Shown: positions 29,701-42,021 of the stretch, piece by piece
Numbering within the stretch: the first letter of the stretch is position 1
Layout of the letters: every line of letters starts with the position of its first letter
Source: Apricaphanius iberus
Taxonomy: Eukaryota > Chordata > Actinopteri > Cyprinodontiformes > Aphaniidae
Assembly (NCBI GenBank): GCA_028564705.1
Contig: JAPXFQ010001406.1
Span: 1-64,000, forward strand
Reading direction: 5' to 3'
Length of the DNA: 64,000 bases
Notes under the pieces: generated by a model
What the model was told of the DNA's origin: nothing
The model's input: the letters and a program-made list of their open reading frames with translations, nothing else
Database searches by the model: none
Position numbers and translations under genes: made by a program

Positions 29701-31994
29701 TCCTGGTGTCCTGAGCTTCTCTCCAGCCGTGCTTTCAGGCGTCACTAGTTTTCAGGTGTAGCAGATTTTCCCAATTCTCGCAATCACTCGATCCAAGAGT
29801 TTCTCCAGATGTTATAATCCCAGTATCCTCGATAGGTCTGTCCTCACATTCAGGGAGTACTAGATTTAATCGTGTGCTGCTGACCTCCCGTCGCTCGTCC
29901 ATCACCATGCTTGGTTAGGGGGTCAGGAAACTGTGTGTTACTGGTGTAGAAGTCCAAGTTATTGCCCTTCTTATAGCTGACAACAACAACAAATTATAAT
30001 CCAGCTAATGTTAGTCAACAAGTCCATGCATTCTTGGCCAATTTAGCAAACCTGCAGCAGTATGAAAAGGCTTCCATTTTATTTTTACCTCTCAGATATG
30101 TGTTAAAACTACCTGAGGGTTAAAATAGGAAAGAAGGAGAAAACGTACCAGAAGGAAAAAAAGTGACGCTAATTAGAAGGCTATTCAAATAACAAACACA
30201 TTGTGATCCTGAAAAGAAAATCTTCAAAATTAGACGTTATTATTATTATTGTTATTACTATTATTATTATATATTATATTATTATTCTATATAATACTAT
30301 ATTATATATATCATTATAGAATCACTCCAGCTGCTGTGACCACTCAGTCTGTAGCACAATGTGAAATGGCATCAAGAACGACATGGTAAAAAAAATAATA
30401 ATCATGTTGCTTTGATTCTATATAGTTCTTTTATACATAAATACATTCAAGCTTAGAATGCATATATTTATACTGTTGTTATATTGTAGTCTTTAACAAA
30501 GGGGTAGTTTTATTTCTAACACTGACAATGAGCCAATAAAATAAATGTATGCTCCTAATGTATCGCAGAATACGTTTTCATTGTGTTGTCTTAACTGTTT
30601 AACTGTACTTTAGAAAAGTCAAGTGGTTCTCCAGGAGTAAGGGTGTTATTTTTCTTATAAAGAAGTTTGTGATTAAATGGGCTATTTCAGATCATCATCT
30701 AAATAATTGTATGTGTGGAATTAGCATTATTTATTATATACCTGAGCTAAAGTATTCATCAAGAAATATTAGATTTACAGTGAAGAAGTGAGTGCAAACC
30801 CATTTCTATTTTTACCTTGTTTTATTTTTTCATAATTGCAAATCCTTAGTTGATAAAGTCAAAACTGAGTTTAGTCAATTTATGTTCATCTTATTTCTTT
30901 ATAGCTGATACCACTATAATAAATGATGGTGATGGTAATGTATGGTGAATTTCTATATACTATATAATATACTTTGCCTTTCTTTTTTCAGGGGTAGTTG
31001 AAGTGTTTCACAGATGGATCTTTTACTTTTTAGTCAGAAAGGAAAAAAATATATAATGTAAGGTACAAAATGTCAGGCAGCTAAAGTGGAGAGGAAACAA
31101 AAGTTCACCTATCTAGTATATAGTTTTAGTTTAGTTGTTTACTATAGAGAATGCTATTGGGGTTGACACTGGGAAAAGGGTGTCCTCAGGCAAAGTATTA
31201 AACTCCAGGTCCTGATCCGGGCCCGACATGGGCCTAAGTGTCTTCACACTTGCATGAGGTCCATTGCAATTCAATTACCTTGAATTGCAATGAATCAAGT
31301 AGACTATAGTAACACAATGGCTCCAAAATCAGAGTTTATTACTCCGATGCATTAGTGCCTGAATTAAGAGTCCTCATTTAGCAGCTTTCAAGGGGCGGAC
31401 CAGAACTCCCCAAGTTTCTAAATTGGAATTTCATTCCCCCAGGTACTTTTGCTAATATGAGAAAAGTTGGAATGAATTTGATCTGTCCTAATTTCAATTA
31501 ATTAGTCACAATGGTTGCTCGGGGAGTCCCATAGGGCACAGGGAAAAATGGGTTGATGAGAAGTGAGCATCAGAAAAGTGATGGGAGAAGTGGCATCAAT
31601 AAACTGTTAGAGACTCATTAGCAGGCTAAATGGCTCTTCCAAAGTCACGACACTTTAACACAGGACCTGGAGTCTAATTACTGGACATAGTATCCATTAA
31701 AAGGTCCTTATCTGCTCCCTTCTACACATGCTTCTCTTTTTATTTCTTAGTCATGGTGGGATCAACCAATTAATAACTTCTTAGTAAAGTGAGATATGAG
31801 TGCTATTGCAGCAACTTGGTCAAATAACATGAGAAAAGAAACCGATAAGTAGTTGTGTGTATTAGTTAAGGCGTTTGATTTCGTAATGATGCTAAAAAAT
31901 GTATCCTGAGTTACCCTTTACAACCGAACTGTGGTCTATCATGACAAATGCTTATTTTTGATTAGTTGTAGCTGATGTGCTGAACTTTTGTGTG
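29701..31994. other. Unassigned AT-rich stretch
   Basis: Contains an ATT/TAT-rich simple-sequence tract (30237-30315) and the scrambled copy junction at 31203-31245. No genes or recognisable element ends otherwise. Confidence 0.4.
31203..31245. repeat. End-to-start copy junction
   Basis: Bases 31203-31231 repeat 29434-29462 exactly (29 nt, CTCCAGGTCCTGATCCGGGC at its start). Bases 31230-31245 repeat 28915-28930 exactly (GGGCCTAAGTGTCTTC). The two source segments appear in reversed order with a shared GG, as expected at the joint of a circle or tandem duplication. Confidence 0.75.
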
Positions 31995-32056
31995 GTTCTC
32001 TAGTGACCACTAGAATCAAAACCAAACACGGAGAAGCAGCTTTCAGTTTCTCTGCT
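31995..32056 (+). pseudogene. L2-type RT C-terminal scrap
   Basis: About 20 codons (TRIKTKHGEAAFSFSALL) match the RIRTKQG...AAFSFYAP segment of the L2 at 21.8 kb. A tiny truncated LINE remnant with nothing attached on either side that I can identify. Confidence 0.5.
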
Positions 32057-32669
32057 CTCCTTATCTGTGTAGCGCTTTATTGGTGTTACCACTGAATATA
32101 GCGCTCTGGGTTCGACCTACCTAACCATGCACCTTAAGTACACCTTTAGTAGGAATTTTGGTTAGTAAATTTACCTCTATTGATGTCTGAAAACTCTTGG
32201 AAGTTAGAACTCTGAATTGTGTCTGACCCATCAATAAGGAGACATTGTAAAAAATTGACAGCTTTTATTTATGAGTTCTCAAATAAAATATCTGCTAAAC
32301 CACTTTGGGAAAATGTAACGACCTCCTTAAAATTAAAGAATCTTCTTCACAGATCTTCAATCGGGATTAAGAGTTTTAAACAAAACTGCAAATAATTCTG
32401 TAAATCACTGTAGGCTCTAGTCATAAAACTAAAATGATCACACAAAAAAAATCTTATTTCCCGAATAACTTTCTTTCTTTTTATTTTTTTTTCTTCAACT
32501 TAAATGGAGATCAGACTAGATTGTATTATAATATTAACCACAACCAGTATTCCTTAGGTTTATGAACATTCAAATAACAAAAAGAACATTCTCTTTTTTA
32601 ATTAAGTGGGCCCACTACAAAAAAATTTAATATAGAAACAAAAACAAATGCAAATATTTAAATTAACCC
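32057..32669. other. Unassigned stretch
   Basis: AT-rich, no gene, no repeat structure recognised. Confidence 0.4.
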
Positions 32670-33519
32670 ACCCCGTTGCAGGCCTGATACTCTTTGCATC
32701 TTTCCAGTCTTCTTAACCCACAGTTAATGGCTGCTTTACTGTCTCCTTTACCTCATCTCTTCAAGCACGGTCCAAAAAATCCACACCTGTTGCTGCAGAA
32801 ACGGGAAACGCGCCCCAAGGCCCAGCTGCAGATCCACCTCAGCCTCGTTTCTCCCCCTCAGCCGACTCACGTGCAGAATCACAACAATCACCTCCACTCA
32901 CGCTGGCTTCTTCTCTTAGAACTGTCTGTCAGTGGCAGCCGCCGGTCCACAAACTAGTTCGGTACTTGCAGTTGAAACTTACAGCCAAAAGTCTTCCAAA
33001 CTTGCAGCAGAATCCTCAAGTTTTTCTGCTCAGCCTTCCTCGCGTGTTCTTTTTCAGTTTTTTCTCACGGCTCTTTCACTGCTCCTAAATCCCGCCTCTC
33101 AGCCAATCCTAATTCAGATACAGCGAAATCATCCAATAGTGACTGACTTTGGGCAGCAGAACAACAAACATCCAGCAGTATTGTTTTATACACCTTGTGT
33201 GGAGCTGTACATCACATACAAACTACAAAACACTTTTTAATCTTAAAGTAACAAAACAAAATATTTTAACAGGAAACTTTTACCTATTATGCTTGTTTGT
33301 TACTTATGCATTTAGTTTTATTTTATTAACTCCGTTCCAAAAATTGTTTGGTCATTTTATTTTCCCAAAACAAACGGGAAATGAGTATCTCCCAATGATT
33401 AATTTTTGTGTTGTTTAATTTTTCAAAAAACAACAAATAAAACATTAATCCTGATACATGTACTCTTGTTATTTGTAAAAATAACAAACCTATTTAATGT
33501 TGGGAACCCAAGGGTTACA
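32670..33519 (-). repeat. Gypsy-2 3' LTR (far end approximate)
   Basis: On minus the LTR starts TGTAACCCTTGGGTTCCC at 33519, immediately after the polypurine tract. A TATA box reads TGTATAAAAC at about 33182-33191. AATAAA-type signals occur in the AT-rich first part. The other end, near 32670, could not be fixed because no second LTR exists in the window. Apparent open frames at 32694-33240 on plus are LTR sequence read backwards. Confidence 0.6.
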
Positions 33520-33532
33520 CCCTCCCCCTCCT
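33520..33532 (-). promoter_or_regulatory. Gypsy-2 polypurine tract
   Basis: AGGAGGGGGAGGG on minus, directly between the pol stop (33539) and the LTR start (33519). It primes plus-strand DNA synthesis in LTR elements; position and composition fit exactly. Confidence 0.75.
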
Positions 33533-33538
33533 AAATGT

Positions 33539-36500
33539 CTAGATGTCCCCATCAGACGGTTCCCTATGTGGTGATTGAGTAGCCCAACCCTCCCATCTGA
33601 ATCTCCCCTCTCTGTGATCTGGGATATTGCTAGATGTATAATGTCGAAGGTTGGTACCCACCTCAGTGTCCCTGGCGATGTATATCCTCACTCCCCGATG
33701 CACAATGATCAATGACTTGTCTGTAGGTTCTCCAGGCTCATCGTAGCTCAACCGAATGACTGGCTTGACTGGTCTTTTTGCAGTAGGAACCTGAATAGAG
33801 TCAACTCCATCATCAGACTCACTAGATGTTGGGACGTCTCCCACTTCTAGTCCTGTGTCCGCCACAGGGTCATCAGATGGAATCAAAACATCACTGGTTT
33901 CCGGTTCTACAAATTCCTCAGGGTCAAGCAATCTTTCCTCATTGCACGACATAGTTGTCTTCTCCTGAGTTCTCTCACAGGTGGCATCAGATCTGTCATT
34001 GCCAGGAGATAATGACTGCACAGTTGGAGGCCAGGGTAAACAAACATCCCTGAAAACCCCTTTTCTGGAATACTGAAAGACATCATCATCATCATCCTCA
34101 GTATCTTCACGGTCTACTTCCACAGCTGACTCCCAGAGCTCATGCTCGGTGTTAGATGTAGCAGTGGATCTTGTGGAAGGTCTCAAAGGCAAACAGCTGT
34201 TTTCTGGTACTTCTGGAATCCTCACTAGAAATCCTACAGGAAGCAGATGGTCTCTGTGAAGAGTTTTCATGACTCCTCCTCCTTTCTCAGGTTTTACCCG
34301 ATAAACAGGTAAGTTAGGAAGCTTTCCAACAACTACATACGGTTGCATATTCCATTTCTCTCTCAACTTGTGTTTTCCTGGGATACCTAAAGCTCGAATA
34401 AGAACTCTGTCCCCTTCTTGCAGGTTTTGGGCTCGTACCCGGCTGTCATAACTCCGTTTGTTCTTCTCGTGATTCTTGTCAGAAGCTTTTGTCGCCAGCT
34501 GATAAGCCTTGTGCAGCTCTTTCCTGAGTTTGTCCACATATTGATGATGTTTAGTTGCTTCCTCTCCCTCGAGGGACTGACTAAAACACACGTCAACAGG
34601 CAGACGCGCCTCTCGTCCGAACATCAAAAAATAAGGCGAATATCCTGTTGCCTCATTTCGAGTGCAGTTATACGCGTGTACCATAAAAGCCACGTGCTGA
34701 CTCCATTTGTGTTTGTCTCTAGGACCGAGAGTGCCCAACATACTCAGAAGAGTACGATTAAAACGCTCTGGCTGCGGGTCTCCTTGGGGATGATATGGCG
34801 ACGTTCTTGATTTTTTTATCCCCAACATATTAAGAAGCTCTTTTATCAGTGAACTCTCAAAATCCCGACCTTGGTCAGAGTGGATTCTGCATGGCAGGCC
34901 ATAATGTACAAAGAACTTTTCTAACAGGACTTTTGCTACCGTAGTAGCTCTCTGGTTACTGGTAGGTATGGCTTGTGCATATCGAGTGAAATGATCGGTG
35001 ACAATGAGCACATTGGACACCCCACGCGAATCAGGCTCTATTGACAAGAAGTCTATGCAGACCAGGTCTAGTGGGCCTCGGCTCTTGATTTGGTGCAGAG
35101 GACTAACTCTTCGAGGCAAGGTCTTGTGAGCTACACAAACTCTGCAGGTCTTGACATATTGTTCGATCTCACGTGCCATCTTGGGCCAGTAAAACCGATC
35201 ACGCACCAACTCTGTGGTTTTATCGATGCCAAGGTGTCCAAAATCGTCATGCAGCATCTTTAATGCTAGAGTTCGGTGTTTAGCTGGAAGTACTAACTGA
35301 AAAACTTCCTTTCCAGTTGGCCTTACAACCCTCCTATAAAGGAGTCCATGCTTTATCTGCAGCTTTTCACCTTCTCTCTGTAACAGGACTGCTTCTGGAT
35401 GATTGGTCTGAAAACTGCAAGGCCATTTTCCAGCCCTTATCTCCTCCTTAATTATGTTAATAGCTTCATCATAATCCTGGTCACTTTTTGAATCTGTTAT
35501 ACTCAACTGTTGAGAAGGATCCTCACTCAGAGAGATGGGACACACATACAATTCAGGAATAGCAGCTGGTGAGATTCCCAATTGATCCACACACCGACTG
35601 ATGTTCTCTGAAGATCCTGTAACACTCACCCTTTTGCACAGGGCTTTCACCCCAGAAGGGGGTATCCATCCCTCATCCTCAGAGTTTGCATTCCTGGAGA
35701 GCAGATCGGCATCAATGTTCTCCCGGCCTGGTCTGTACTGAATACCAAAATCATAGGTGGACAGGGCAGCAAGCCACCTATGCCCCGCAGCACTCAGTTT
35801 GGCCGTAGTTAGAACATAGGTAAGTGGGTTATTGTCAGTTCTTACGGTAAACTTGGCTCCATACAGGTAGTCGTGGAATTTATCGACAACAGCCCACTTG
35901 AGAGCGAGAAACTCAAGTTGATGGACTGGATAATTTCTTTCAGAGTTTCTCAGCTTTCGACTGGCAAAGGCTACAGGACGTAAGCCTTCTGGGTATTCCT
36001 GATTGAGCACAGCACCTAACCCATCAAGGCTTGCATCTACATGGAGGATGTAGGGCTTAGTTGGGTCTGCGAATGCGAGGACGGGGGCTTGTGTGAGGCT
36101 CTGAATTATGTTCTGGAAAGCAGTAGTGCAGGCTGGAGTCCATCTTTCTCCGAAAGGCTCTGACTTTTTGAAGTATGTGGAGTGGGATTAAATTACCTTC
36201 TTTCCTTTCCTAACAGGAGGGTAACCTTTGGTTAATTCTGTCAGGGGTCTCGTAATGGCTGAGTAGTTGGCAATGAACCTCCTGTAGTACCCAGAGAAAC
36301 CCAAAAATGACTGAAGGCTCTTGAGATCTGTGGGCTGCTCCCAGCTGGTGACCGCCTTGATCTTTTCTGGGTCAGTAGCTATCCCTGAAGCAGATACAAT
36401 ATGGCCGACATACTTGACTTGAGGTTGACAAAACTGGCGTTTATCAATAGACACTTTTAGACCATATTCCTGCAGTCGGTCCAAAATTTTGAGGAGACGT

Positions 36501-36778
36501 TCTTCATGCTCCTCCAGAGTCCGGCCAAACACTATTAGGTCATCCAGGTACACCAAGCACTGTAGGAGGTTCATGTCACCCACAGCTTTCTCCATTAATC
36601 GCTGGAACGTCGCTGGAGCTCCAGTGATTCCTTGCGGCATACGCTCAAACTGGAAAAAACCTAAAGGGCAGATAAAGGCTGTTTTTTCTTTGTCTTGTTC
36701 AGCCATGGCAATCTGGTAATATCCATTTCTTAGGTCCAATACAGAAAACCAGCGACTTCCTGTCATGCAGTCTAAGGG
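33539..36778 (-). pseudogene. pol: Gypsy-2 pol: RT, RNase H, integrase
   Basis: One minus frame runs from 36778 to 33539 with a single in-frame TAA (36188-36190). RT has SRWFSVLDLRNGYYQIAM and the YLDD site near 36540. RNase H shows HVDASLDGLG, QLEFLALKW, RTDNNPL and NIDADLLSR. Integrase has the HHCC finger (MLHDDFGHLG to CRVCVAHK) and a full DDE triad: Asp in VCIDFLSIEP, Asp in HSDQGRDFES, Glu in PQPERFNRTLL. A long acidic tail (DREDTEDDDDD) follows, with no clear chromodomain. The element is 5'-truncated in RT at about 36778, where it abuts an L2 scrap. With only one stop it is the youngest Gypsy pol here, but without 5' LTR and gag it is dead. Confidence 0.85.
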
Positions 36779-36780
36779 TT

Positions 36781-36876
36781 ACATCTGGAACAAACTTCCG
36801 GATGACTGGAAAGCCTTTGGAACACTGAGCTGCTTTACATCCAAACTAAAAACCCTAGTTCAGAATTGCCTTTATG
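36781..36876 (+). pseudogene. L2-type ORF2 C-terminal scrap
   Basis: Reads YIWNKLPDDWKAFGTLSCF followed by TSKLKTLVQNCLYG, the C-terminal end of an L2-like ORF2. It directly abuts the truncated end of Gypsy-2 on the left and the old DNA transposon on the right. Too short to date or classify further. Confidence 0.6.
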
Positions 36877-37035
36877 GGGTGCATTCAAACCAGCCCTGTT
36901 TAGTCCGCTTGAAACAAACTCTAGTTTGTTTGCCAACCAAGTCTGGTTCATTTGGGGAGGTGTGAACGGGCAATCAAACTCTGATTCAGACCAACCAAAC
37001 AAACTCTAGTCCCCCTAAAAACATAATTCTCGGTT

Positions 37036-38719
37036 TCATTACTAATTACAGAAGCAAAAGTTGCTACATTATTAAAAAAGATAGAAAAGGAATTTTGTTT
37101 GACCGATATATGGAGGCATCTTAATCCTCATGAAAGAAAATATACTTTTTATTCCGATGCACATAAGATTTATTCCCGGTTGGATTATTTTTTATGTTTA
37201 AGGAAGACATCAAAAAAATTAAGAAGTGTGAAATAGGACCCATAATACTGGGGGATCATGCTCCAATTACTTTAACCATTTTTGGGGGGGAATGGGAAAG
37301 GAAGAACACTATGGAGATTGAATAATTCTTTACTCCAGGATGAACATTTTAAAGATAGAATTCAAAAAATGATAGAAGCCTTTTTTCAAAATAATGAGAA
37401 GGAGGAGATTACACCAGTTATATTGTGGGAAGCTGCAAAAGCTAACATACGGGGTGAAATAATATCCCTCACCTCTTGGAGAAAGAAAATGTATATGCAA
37501 GAGATGAATGCTGTAAAAAGTTAAATAGAACGATAGCAACAGGAGCATGAAAACACAGGAAACTATCAAATTAAGAAAAAGTTAACTGAAAAACAAATTA
37601 AATTGAATGAAATTTTGACAGAAGAAAGAGTCAAATCTCTTGCACTAACCAAACAAAAATATTATGATAACAGTCCTAAAGCTTTAAAACGTTTAGCATT
37701 TAAACTGAAAACACAAAGAGAACAGGTAACTATTTCAAAAATTCAAGGAAATGCTTCTAACTATCATAAAGAGAAAAACAAAATCATAGAATGCTTCCTC
37801 AAGTACTATAACAACCTATATGAAGAAACAGGATGCAGAAGTAGTGAAAGCAGTCGATATTTGAAGTCACTAAATTTAAAACAGGTAAGCTCAGAACAAA
37901 ATGCAGAACTTATAAAACCAGTGACGGAACATGAAGTCCTGGCTTCTATAAAGAAGAGCAAGATGGATAAGAGTCCAGGAATTGACGCATACACTAATGA
38001 ATTTTACAAATATTTTAAACAATTACTAGTACCAAATCTATGTAGGCTGTTCAATTGGATAATCGCAAAAACTGCTTGGCCCCCCACATGGAATGATTCA
38101 ATAATTAGTGTTCTTCCAAAAGAAGGCAAAGACCTAACTAAATGTAGTTCATACAGACCAGTGTCTTTATTAAATGTGGACCAAAAAATATTTACATCTA
38201 TTATGGCAAACAGACTATCAACAATAGTTCCGCATTTGATAAATAAAGATCCAACCTGTTTTGTGCAGGGAAGACTGTTGTCAGAGAATGTGAGGAGGAT
38301 TCTGAATTTGGTAGATTGGGCAGAGAAATATAGGAAGCAGGCTTTAATATTCACATTAGATGCTGAAAAAGCCTCTGATCGGTGATCTTGGGATTTTATT
38401 TTTTACACTTGTAAAGCATTTGGTTTCCATTATTATTTTATAAATGTTCTGACAGTGATGTATAAGAATCCTCAAGCAGCTGTAAAAGTAAATGGAGCTC
38501 TGTCGAGGATGTTTAGCCTGCAACGTGGTGTAAGACTGTCTCTCACCGCTGGTTTATGTACTGTGTATAGAGCCTTTAGCAGAGAGCATAAGACAAAATA
38601 AGAACATATGTGGGATTAGTTTGGGGGTTTACGAATAAAAATTAGCGATGTATGCAGACGATGTGATGGTGACAATGTTGGAGGTTGGGAAATCTTGGGA
38701 TTATTTAATGGAAGAAATA
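37036..38719 (+). pseudogene. L1-2 ORF2, part 1: endonuclease end and RT
   Basis: Opens with the end of the endonuclease (DIWRHLNPHERKYTFYS, YSRLDYFL), then an endonuclease-RT linker rich in Lys and Glu. RT at 37603-38385 has KSPGIDAYTNEFYKYFK, SSYRPVSLLNVDQKI, CFVQGRLLSENVRR and FTLDAEKASDR, where the first catalytic region carries a Ser in place of the usual Phe, followed by TGA. The YADD motif is at 38651-38662 in another frame. The coding sequence is then split by element X copy 2 and resumes at 39842. Confidence 0.78.
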
Positions 38720-38725
38720 CAAATT

Positions 38726-39835
38726 GAATTGAATTGAACTGAATAATCCTTTATTGTCCCACGAGGGGAAATTTGTTTTACAGTTTTACAGTACAACCTG
38801 TCCAAGATCATTACAAACAAACAGACAGTCAACAAACAGATCCAGGTCACTAATGGGCAGTGCAGCCGCTTGTACGCGGCACTCCCGTGTAGTCAGGAAA
38901 GAGTTACACATCAGGGTGGTGGGTTCACAATGACGAAAAAAAACAAAAAACGCTCAACTGTGTTCTGGGTACATATACAGACTCACAACACAGGTAATAG
39001 AAAAAAAACACACCAAAAACATAGAGAAGCACATATTTCAACATTCACAATGATGACACAAAGGACGGTTAGGCGGGTTCAGGAGCCCCTGGTCGACAAT
39101 CTGCATGCAGCGCTCAACTCTAAGCGCGCAGCCAGACCTGCCACCCGGGGGGGCGGGGCGGGCAGGAGAGCTTGGAAGACAGCGAGACATTGTGTGTGTG
39201 TGTGTCTGATCCATGTGAGTGTGTGTGTCAGTTTTTGCGGGGTGGAGGATAGTCTGTTTACATTTTTCTTCACAGGCATTGATAACGGACCAAGTTGAAG
39301 GTCTACATGAAGCCAAAACAATAATTATTTGGATAGCAGGGAGAGACAAAACATTTTTTCCACTCTACCCTTTCAGTCTGTCTGTGGTTTCTTTTATAGT
39401 CTATTTCAACCAGATTTAAAGTTCAGATTACTCCATTAATTTCCAGTTGCACCAATCCGCACTGACAGTTTCTCCAAGTCCGATGACAATTCGCGAGATA
39501 GTCCCAAAGCGCCAGCTAGATCGCCTCTTGCAGCGTCTAGCCTGTGCTTGAGCTCACCAAGCGTGAGGTTCTGAGTTCGATCAGGACAAATCCGCGCTTC
39601 AGACTGCTCCTTGAGCCTTCCAATCGCTTCCAGAACTGTCTCTAATTTTGGTATTTGTTGCTCCATTTTGCAGCAGATCCAGTACATGGCCGTTCCAATC
39701 AGCAGGAACCCGATCCACATAAATCCAAATAGACAGATATCTTCCATACAACCCGGATGCCTTTTTCCAGTGCTTCGTAGAGTTGAGTAGATTTTATCAA
39801 TAGCATTCAGATTTATATATTCAAATATATATATT
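38726..39835 (-). mobile_element. Element X, copy 2, inserted in L1-2
   Basis: A 1.1-kb unit on minus interrupts L1-2 between EEIQ and the SGYKLNVQKTEAM block. It is flanked by CAAATT at 38720-38725 and 39836-39841 (short and AT-rich, so tentative). Its 3' end carries AATTTCCCCTCGTGGGACAA and a repeated CAATT tail. It matches copy 1 through coding region, 3' UTR and tail, but is cut at its 5' end, about 30 codons upstream of the conserved ATG. Presence as a discrete insert in a known gene proves that X is mobile. Confidence 0.75.
39436..39747 (-). CDS. Element X membrane/coiled-coil protein (copy 2)
   Basis: 103 codons with ATG and TAA at the same positions as copy 1. The helix FGFMWIGFLLIGTAMYW (residues 7-23), the coiled coil IPKLETVLEAIGRLKEQ and the second amphipathic part HRLDAARGDLAGALG are retained. 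Upstream, the frame stays open through ...KRHPGC into the 5' truncation, with TGT where copy 1 has TGA, so the ancestral protein was longer, with a second hydrophobic segment in front. By eye the two coding regions differ at about 26 of 312 bases. No close relative is known to me. Confidence 0.6.
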   Translation of the reverse strand: MEDICLFGFMWIGFLLIGTAMYWICCKMEQQIPKLETVLEAIGRLKEQSEARICPDRTQNLTLGELKHRLDAARGDLAGALGLSRELSSDLEKLSVRIGATGN

Positions 39836-39841
39836 CAAATT

Positions 39842-41110
39842 TATAGTCAACACTCCGGGTACAAGTTAAACGTACAAAAAACAGAGGCTATGGTGATAGG
39901 AGAGGTGGACAATGAAACTAAGAGTAAATTTTATTTCAAATGGGACTGTGACCGTGTAAAGTATCTGGGGGTATATATACCAAAAAGCATGGGTAAACTT
40001 TTTGAAATTAACTATGATAAATTAATAAATCAAGTTAAAACGGAGTTTAGTAGATGGAAGATCTTGAATTTATCAATGCTTGAGAAAATTCAATTTATAA
40101 AAATGATTACTTTGCCCAGATTTCTGTTAATCTTTCAAACTTTGCCGAGCTATATACCACCCAGGTACTTTTAAGAATGGGATAACTTGATGAGGAAATT
40201 TATCTGGGATGGCAAAAAACCACGGGTGAAGCTTAAAAATTTTTAAATGCCAAAATCAGGGGGAGGGTTAGCATTACCAGATTTAGAGACATATTTCAAA
40301 GCAGTTCAGGTAAAGTCAATAATAACTTGGATAAGTGACTCTAATAATCCAAGATGGAAAGAAATGGAATCACATAAATTATATTTATTTAAATCTGCTA
40401 TATTTACAACTAAAGATAAGGAACTCAAAGAAGAAATAAAGAATAATTTCTGTATAGAAAATACTATTAATGTGTGGAAAAGAGTTATTAGATGCATGAA
40501 GATAAAGGATGAAGAAATGGTTTATCTGAGGGAAATATCTAGAGATCCTGAATTTAAGGCAAATGCAACAGAACAACTGTTTAATAATTGGGCAGAGAAC
40601 GGACTCGTGAGATTCCATCAGCTGTTTAAAAATGATAAAATGGAATCTTTTGAAAACATTTCTAAAAAAATACAACATACCAAGAAATCAATTTTATAAA
40701 TATGTGCAAATTAGAAGTTATTTGAATAGTAAATAAGGAAAGATTAAAGGTGACCTAAACCCATTGATGACTTATATGGCAAATAATCGTAATAAGAAAC
40801 TAAAAAACGTTATGAGTCAGTTATACCAAATCTTTTTGCAACAAAAAGAGAAATTGGCAATTAATGCTAGGCTGAAATGGGAAGAAGAGCTTCACATACA
40901 AATAAGTGAAAGTGAGTGGGCACAGATCTGTGCTGGAGTCCATAAAATCATGTGTTCCCTATTTTGGAAAGAGTTCGCTTGGAAAATAATTATAAGATAC
41001 TTCTTGACTCCAGAAAGTATGAGTAAATATAAAGGGGGGAAGTTGCAAATGTTGGAGGAAGTGTGGAGAGGAAACTGCAAACTATACACATATTTTATAT
41101 ACCTGTAAAA
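39842..41110 (+). pseudogene. L1-2 ORF2, part 2: thumb and C-terminal domain
   Basis: Resumes with SGYKLNVQKTEAMVIGE and KYLGVYIPKSM, then LNLSMLEKIQFIKMITLPRF, FIWDGKKPRVKLKNF and KSGGGLALPDLETYFKAVQV, all standard downstream RT blocks of L1/Tx1-type ORF2. Stops at 40174 and 40246 and a shift near 40700 break it. A last part (40764-41108) corresponds to the Cys-poor C-terminal region. No intact product is possible. Confidence 0.75.
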
Positions 41111-41961
41111 TAATAAAACCCTACTGGAAAGAAGTATTTCAAATTATTGAAGCGGTACTGGGAAAGAAACTTGAGTTAAATTCAGAAAATATTATATTAG
41201 GAAAAATTCCAAGGAATACAAACTCAGATGAAAGGTATATTTTTCAAATCCTTAGAATCACAGCGTTAAAGATCATAACAAAGGATTGAAAAAAAAGTAA
41301 TCCACTGGATATTAAAAAATTGATTAATATTATACAAGAAGTAAAAGTGAATGAGAAGTTAACCCACAAAATAATGAACATGGACCATGAGTTTGACAAA
41401 AAATGGTTTATAAAAGAAATGGACAGCACATGGATATTGTGAGTCAGCGGCTAACTGTGACTGTTCAGCGGAAGTTGCTGGATTGAAGTGACAATGGATT
41501 TATACAAATGGAAAATAGATAATAGTAATGAAGTGTGAGGATATGTATGCAAGTCTATATGGGCAGAGCATTTGCACTGGGCCAAAAGGAGTGGGAGTGG
41601 GTTTCGGGATGCTGGTGAGGGACAATAGATATGTTGATGACTGGCGCGGTGTGTCTGCATGAGTGACTCCCCTGTATAAACCAAATAAACTGGTATGGTA
41701 TAATGTGGAATTGGAGCTGATCTGATGTAAAGGCCATTTCTGTCACTTACATTATTTGTGTTTTGTATACCTTCTGACAGACTGAACCAGTGCCTCCTTG
41801 CTATTTTAGTATTGTTTTTTGTGTTTGCTTTTTTTGTGTGTGTTTTTATTTCTATTTTTTATGTTTGTGTGTATGTTTGTATACATTAGCTATGGTATAC
41901 TGTCTATATATTCTTTAAAAAACAACTATAAAAATAAAGTTAAAAAAACAAAACAAAAAAA
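41111..41961 (+). other. L1-2 3' UTR and A-rich tail
   Basis: AT-rich with decayed ORF2 wording at its start (TCKIIKPYWKEVFQIIEAVL at about 41100-41160). It ends in AAAATAAAGTTAAAAAAACA and A-rich sequence before the target duplication. Unlike L1-1 it is not G-rich. Confidence 0.6.
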
Positions 41962-42021
41962 ACATAATTCTCGGTTCTATTGAAACAAACTCTGCTTTGG
42001 TTTGATTTCATGTGTGAATAC

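Larger units (their letters stand above)
37021..41976 (+). mobile_element. L1-2: 5'-truncated L1 with 15-bp TSD
   Basis: The insertion proper is 37036-41961, flanked by ACATAATTCTCGGTT at 37021-37035 and 41962-41976. It ends with AATAAAG and an A-rich tail (41934-41961). ORF2 starts within the endonuclease, so ORF1 and the leader are missing. Element X copy 2 is inserted at 38726-39835. The perfect target duplication suggests a moderately recent insertion, yet the coding frame has several stops. Confidence 0.85.

Noticed and set aside
32694..33240. Plus-strand open frames of 87 and 102 codons
   Set aside because: They lie within the minus-strand Gypsy-2 LTR and have no domain content.
36188..36190. 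Gypsy-2 TAA as a natural boundary between two genes
   Set aside because: The frame is the same on both sides and the break falls inside the RT to RNase H region, so it is a nonsense mutation in one pol.
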